NCBI GenBank assembly: GCA_937867175.1
Contig: CALMKG010000607.1
Span: 1-35,168, forward strand
Reading direction: 5' to 3'
Length of the DNA stretch: 35,168 nucleotides
Source of the DNA: an uncultured Propionibacterium sp.
GTDB taxonomy: Bacteria > Actinomycetota > Actinomycetes > Propionibacteriales > Propionibacteriaceae
The translations under genes were made by a program, and so were the position numbers. Positions within the stretch are counted from its first letter, which is position 1. Each line of letters opens with the position of its first letter. The notes beneath the pieces are model-generated. The model saw only the letters and a program-made list of their open reading frames with translations, made no database searches and had not been told where the DNA came from. Below are positions 33,347 through 35,168 of this stretch, piece after piece.

Positions 33347-34663
33347 CTACTGAGCTCCACGCGAGGCCCCGGGCCGCCGCCCTTCGAGGAGATCGTCGAG
33401 AGCCGCGGCGGCCCGTGACTGGGCGTCGTGCAGAAGGTGTGCGTAGGTATTGAGAGTGACTTGGGCGCTCGCGTGCCCGAGCCGCTCCTGGACGACCTTG
33501 ACGGATTGTCCTGCCTCGAAAAGCAGCGAGGCGTGTGTGTGCCGGAGTTCGTGGACCGTGAGGACCGGTAGATCTCGGTCGGGGTGCGCCTCCCGGTAAT
33601 GCTTCTGCACGCGCTTGAACGCCGCGTGGAGACTTGACTGGGTCGCCGCACGCCCGGGCATCGGCGGGAAGATCGGGTCGTCGGCACGGAGCCCGCGTAG
33701 CGGAGCGACGTTCCAAGTCCCGCCCGCGAGAAGGCCAGGCAGCTCCTTGCGCCAGCCCTGCAGCAGATCGGCGCAGGTCTTGTCGAAGGTCACCGTCCGC
33801 GGGCGCCCACCCTTGACCCGGCCGATCGCGTAGCGCTCGCCGAGGGGGAGCGTCTCGTCGTAGTGCAGCGCTCGCTCGACGCGCATCTCGTTCTTGTTCA
33901 TGTCGAGGTCCCCCCACCGGAGAGCAAGGATCTCGCCGGAGCGGAGCCCGGTCCGGCTCAGGACGATCCAGGCCCGCGCGAAAGGCTCGTCCTCGGCGAG
34001 TGCCCAGTCGCAGAAGTGCGTCAGCTGATCGACGTTCCAGATGACGAAGGGCTTTACGCGCCGCGCGCTCTCGCCGCGCGGTCGGCCGGCGTGCTTGGAG
34101 TTCGCGGGATTCTTGAGGATGAGACCCTCGTCGACGGCGGCGAGGAAGATCGAGTTCACCCAGTTCGCGTAGCGCGCGACGGTCGATGGCGCGAGGCCCT
34201 TCTGTCGCCTCTTCCGAGACGGGATCTGTTTCGTGCCGTTCTCGATACCTCGGTAGGCGGCGGCCAGGTCGGTGGGGCGGATGTCCGCCATCCGCACCGA
34301 GCCGATGTACGGGTCCATCGCCTCGAGCGCGCGCTGGATATACAGACGGGTGCCGTTGCTGACGGGATGCCCTTCGAGCCAACGCCGCCCGTAGGCGCCG
34401 AACGTGTCGCGGCTGACGATCTGAGGCACGCCGCGCAGGGTGTCGGCCCGGAGCAGCGTCAGTCCGTCCTCAGCGTCGGCATAACTGGTGAACCCCGCGC
34501 GCGACACCGTCCGCGTCCCGTCGTCGGGGCGCCGCGGATCGATCGGGACCTCGATCTCGTACCGCCACCGCCTGCCAGCCTTGGTCTGGTACGCCGTGAT
34601 CGACCCCGTGCCCTTCTCCCGGCGACTGCGCCCGCCGGCGCTCACCGGCCGCCGGCCGGTCAT
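33347..34663 (-). CDS. int: Tyrosine-recombinase integrase
   Basis: A protein of 438 aa from an ATG at 34663 that overlaps the excisionase-like gene's stop by four bases. Three domains are seen: an N-terminal arm-binding beta region (about 18-75, GTGSITAYQTKAGRRWRYEI), a core-binding SAM-like helical domain (about 85-190) and the catalytic domain (about 205-420). Catalytic residues are R241 (TGLRSGEIL), K284, H371 and R374 (HELRHTHAS), H397 (GHAS) and the nucleophile Y407 (NTYAHLL). It should integrate and excise the element at a site close by, since int genes usually lie next to the attachment site. Transcription runs into the element, away from the HAD gene. Confidence 0.95.
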   Translation of the reverse strand: MTGRRPVSAGGRSRREKGTGSITAYQTKAGRRWRYEIEVPIDPRRPDDGTRTVSRAGFTSYADAEDGLTLLRADTLRGVPQIVSRDTFGAYGRRWLEGHPVSNGTRLYIQRALEAMDPYIGSVRMADIRPTDLAAAYRGIENGTKQIPSRKRRQKGLAPSTVARYANWVNSIFLAAVDEGLILKNPANSKHAGRPRGESARRVKPFVIWNVDQLTHFCDWALAEDEPFARAWIVLSRTGLRSGEILALRWGDLDMNKNEMRVERALHYDETLPLGERYAIGRVKGGRPRTVTFDKTCADLLQGWRKELPGLLAGGTWNVAPLRGLRADDPIFPPMPGRAATQSSLHAAFKRVQKHYREAHPDRDLPVLTVHELRHTHASLLFEAGQSVKVVQERLGHASAQVTLNTYAHLLHDAQSRAAAALDDLLEGRRPGASRGAQ

Positions 34664-34893
34664 GCCGACCCCGACGAGGTGATGCCGAACGCGGCCAAGA
34701 ACAGCCGCCGGGGGATGAGCACGCGCCGGCCCAGTCGGATCGCCGGGATGGTGCCGTCCTCGATGGCGTGGTCAACCGTCCGGGCGTCGACCGTCAGGAG
34801 CGCGGCCACCTCGGCCCGGTTCAGGACCTCGCGGTCGGTCGTTCGTGCTTCCGCCCAGGTCGTGATCGGGGCGGCGATCGTGTGGTTGCTCAT
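34660..34893 (-). CDS. xis: Excisionase-like small HTH protein
   Basis: A protein of 77 aa if read from the ATG at 34893. The frame is open further upstream, with an ATG at 35001 as another candidate, but the conserved part needs only the short form. A MerR/excisionase-type helix-turn-helix covers about 22-70: VLNRAEVAALLTVDARTVD, then IPAIRLGRRVLIPRR, the recognition-wing pattern typical of Xis/HTH_17 proteins. Such proteins bend DNA at the attachment site and favour excision. It is coupled by ATGA to the integrase. The palindrome at 34894-34906 directly abuts this start and would cover its ribosome site, suggesting control of this gene. Confidence 0.85.
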   Translation of the reverse strand: MSNHTIAAPITTWAEARTTDREVLNRAEVAALLTVDARTVDHAIEDGTIPAIRLGRRVLIPRRLFLAAFGITSSGSA

Positions 34894-34906
34894 GCACCTG
34901 AGGTGC
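34894..34906. repeat. 13-bp palindrome, copy 1 (GCACCTGAGGTGC)
   Basis: Six-base arms around a central G. It is 11/13 identical to copy 2 at 34987-34999 and directly upstream of the excisionase start. A candidate operator or accessory-protein site at the element end. Confidence 0.6.
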
Positions 34907-34986
34907 GAGCGGGCGACCACTGGAGGGATCTCAACCCCGCCAGATGTCAGCCGTTCACCGGGATGCCCGTCAATGGGGCAGGGGGC

Positions 34987-34999
34987 GCACCTAGGGTGC
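34987..34999. repeat. 13-bp palindrome, copy 2 (GCACCTAGGGTGC)
   Basis: Five-base arms GCACC/GGTGC around TAG. Its centre is 93 bp from that of copy 1. Two near-identical copies in this short region suggest one binding protein, with the excisionase-like protein or an element repressor as candidates. Confidence 0.6.
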
Positions 35000-35021
35000 A
35001 TAGTCGCATCGATAGTCGCAT
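35000..35021 (+). repeat. Tandem 10-bp direct repeat ATAGTCGCAT
   Basis: Two exact copies at 35000-35009 and 35012-35021 with a 12-bp period, close to the second palindrome and just before the HAD gene. They could be arm-type integrase or excisionase sites, or lie in the HAD gene promoter. Short spaced repeats of this kind are common at phage and ICE attachment ends. Confidence 0.5.
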
Positions 35022-35041
35022 GGAGCTTGTTGGAGGGCATT

Positions 35042-35168
35042 CTGAACACCGCGTCTTCTCGTGAACCTGCAGGTCAGCACGAGGAAGCTGGTCCGAGGCT
35101 GCCCGCCGTTGTCTTGTGGGACATGGACGGCACGTTGGTCGACACCGAGCCCTACTGGATCGACGCCG
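35042..35168 (+). CDS. HAD-family phosphatase, 5' part only (flanking host gene)
   Basis: The last 42 codons in the window read in one frame to the haloacid dehalogenase motif I, VVLWDMDGTLVDTEPYW, with nucleophile and acid Asp residues (27 and 29 from the listed start). This fits the beta-phosphoglucomutase-like/phosphatase branch. The start is unclear. GGAGG at 35032-35036 precedes a CTG at 35042 (followed by AACACCGCG), but TTG at 35027 or 35030 is also in frame, and no in-frame ATG or GTG lies in the right place. I list the CTG because of the spacing. The gene is a common housekeeping type in actinobacteria and probably marks host DNA beyond the element's end. Confidence 0.8.
   Translation, partial: MNTASSREPAGQHEEAGPRLPAVVLWDMDGTLVDTEPYWIDA

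Noticed and set aside
33271-33687. A long N-terminal extension of the FRG protein
   Set aside because: It overlaps the integrase gene in another frame and is Ser/Arg-rich without features. The FRG protein starts plausibly at 33270 or 33288.
34894-35060. A tRNA gene as the integration target next to int
   Set aside because: No acceptor/T-loop pattern was found on either strand in this stretch. The repeats there are short palindromes and direct repeats, so the target appears to be intergenic or the start of the HAD gene.

Overview
The window is high-GC DNA with ATG/GTG starts, dense 4-base ATGA/GTGA gene overlaps and actinobacterial protein families. It looks like an actinobacterial chromosome, plausibly Nocardioidaceae or a relative (genus is inference). 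It reads as the right-hand part of an integrated, probably conjugative or mobilisable element carrying phage-defence cargo, ending beside an ordinary host gene at the right edge.

Region 1 (1-9003, all minus strand) is a tightly packed 12-gene Tad/Flp-type pilus or secretion operon. In transcription order it encodes a lipoprotein, a secreted PKD-like protein, an SAF-domain protein (CpaB-like), a degenerate ParA/TadZ-like protein, the TadA/CpaF ATPase, TadB, TadC, a small Flp-like pilin, two TadE-like pseudopilins, a TadG-like protein and a LysM protein cut by the window edge. No prepilin peptidase is visible.

Region 2 (9004-9380) is a divergent intergenic region with a strikingly pyrimidine-rich tract and a small perfect palindrome. 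It precedes region 3 (9381-13688): a large MobF-type relaxase/helicase (TraA/TrwC-like) followed by two small genes, one membrane and one soluble.

Region 4 (13801-31447, plus strand) is a complete six-gene type 2 BREX (Pgl) phage-defence operon in canonical order: pglW, pglX, pglY, pglZ, brxD, brxHI. It is preceded by an inverted repeat that may be an operator. The middle of pglX has clearly different base and codon composition, as expected for an exchanged specificity domain.

Region 5 (31466-33270, minus) is a translationally coupled pair, an FRG-domain protein and a DUF262 protein, convergent with BREX and a candidate second defence module.

Region 6 (33347-35021) holds a tyrosine integrase, a coupled excisionase-like HTH protein, two near-identical 13-bp palindromes and a 10-bp direct repeat, probably the regulatory/attachment end of the element. 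The window closes with the first codons of a HAD-family phosphatase, which I read as flanking host DNA.

Taken together, the integrase/excisionase would move the element, the relaxase would start DNA transfer, the Tad-like envelope machine may contribute to cell-cell contact, and BREX plus FRG/DUF262 would be the defence cargo. A coupling protein, replication gene and the left attachment site are not in the window.
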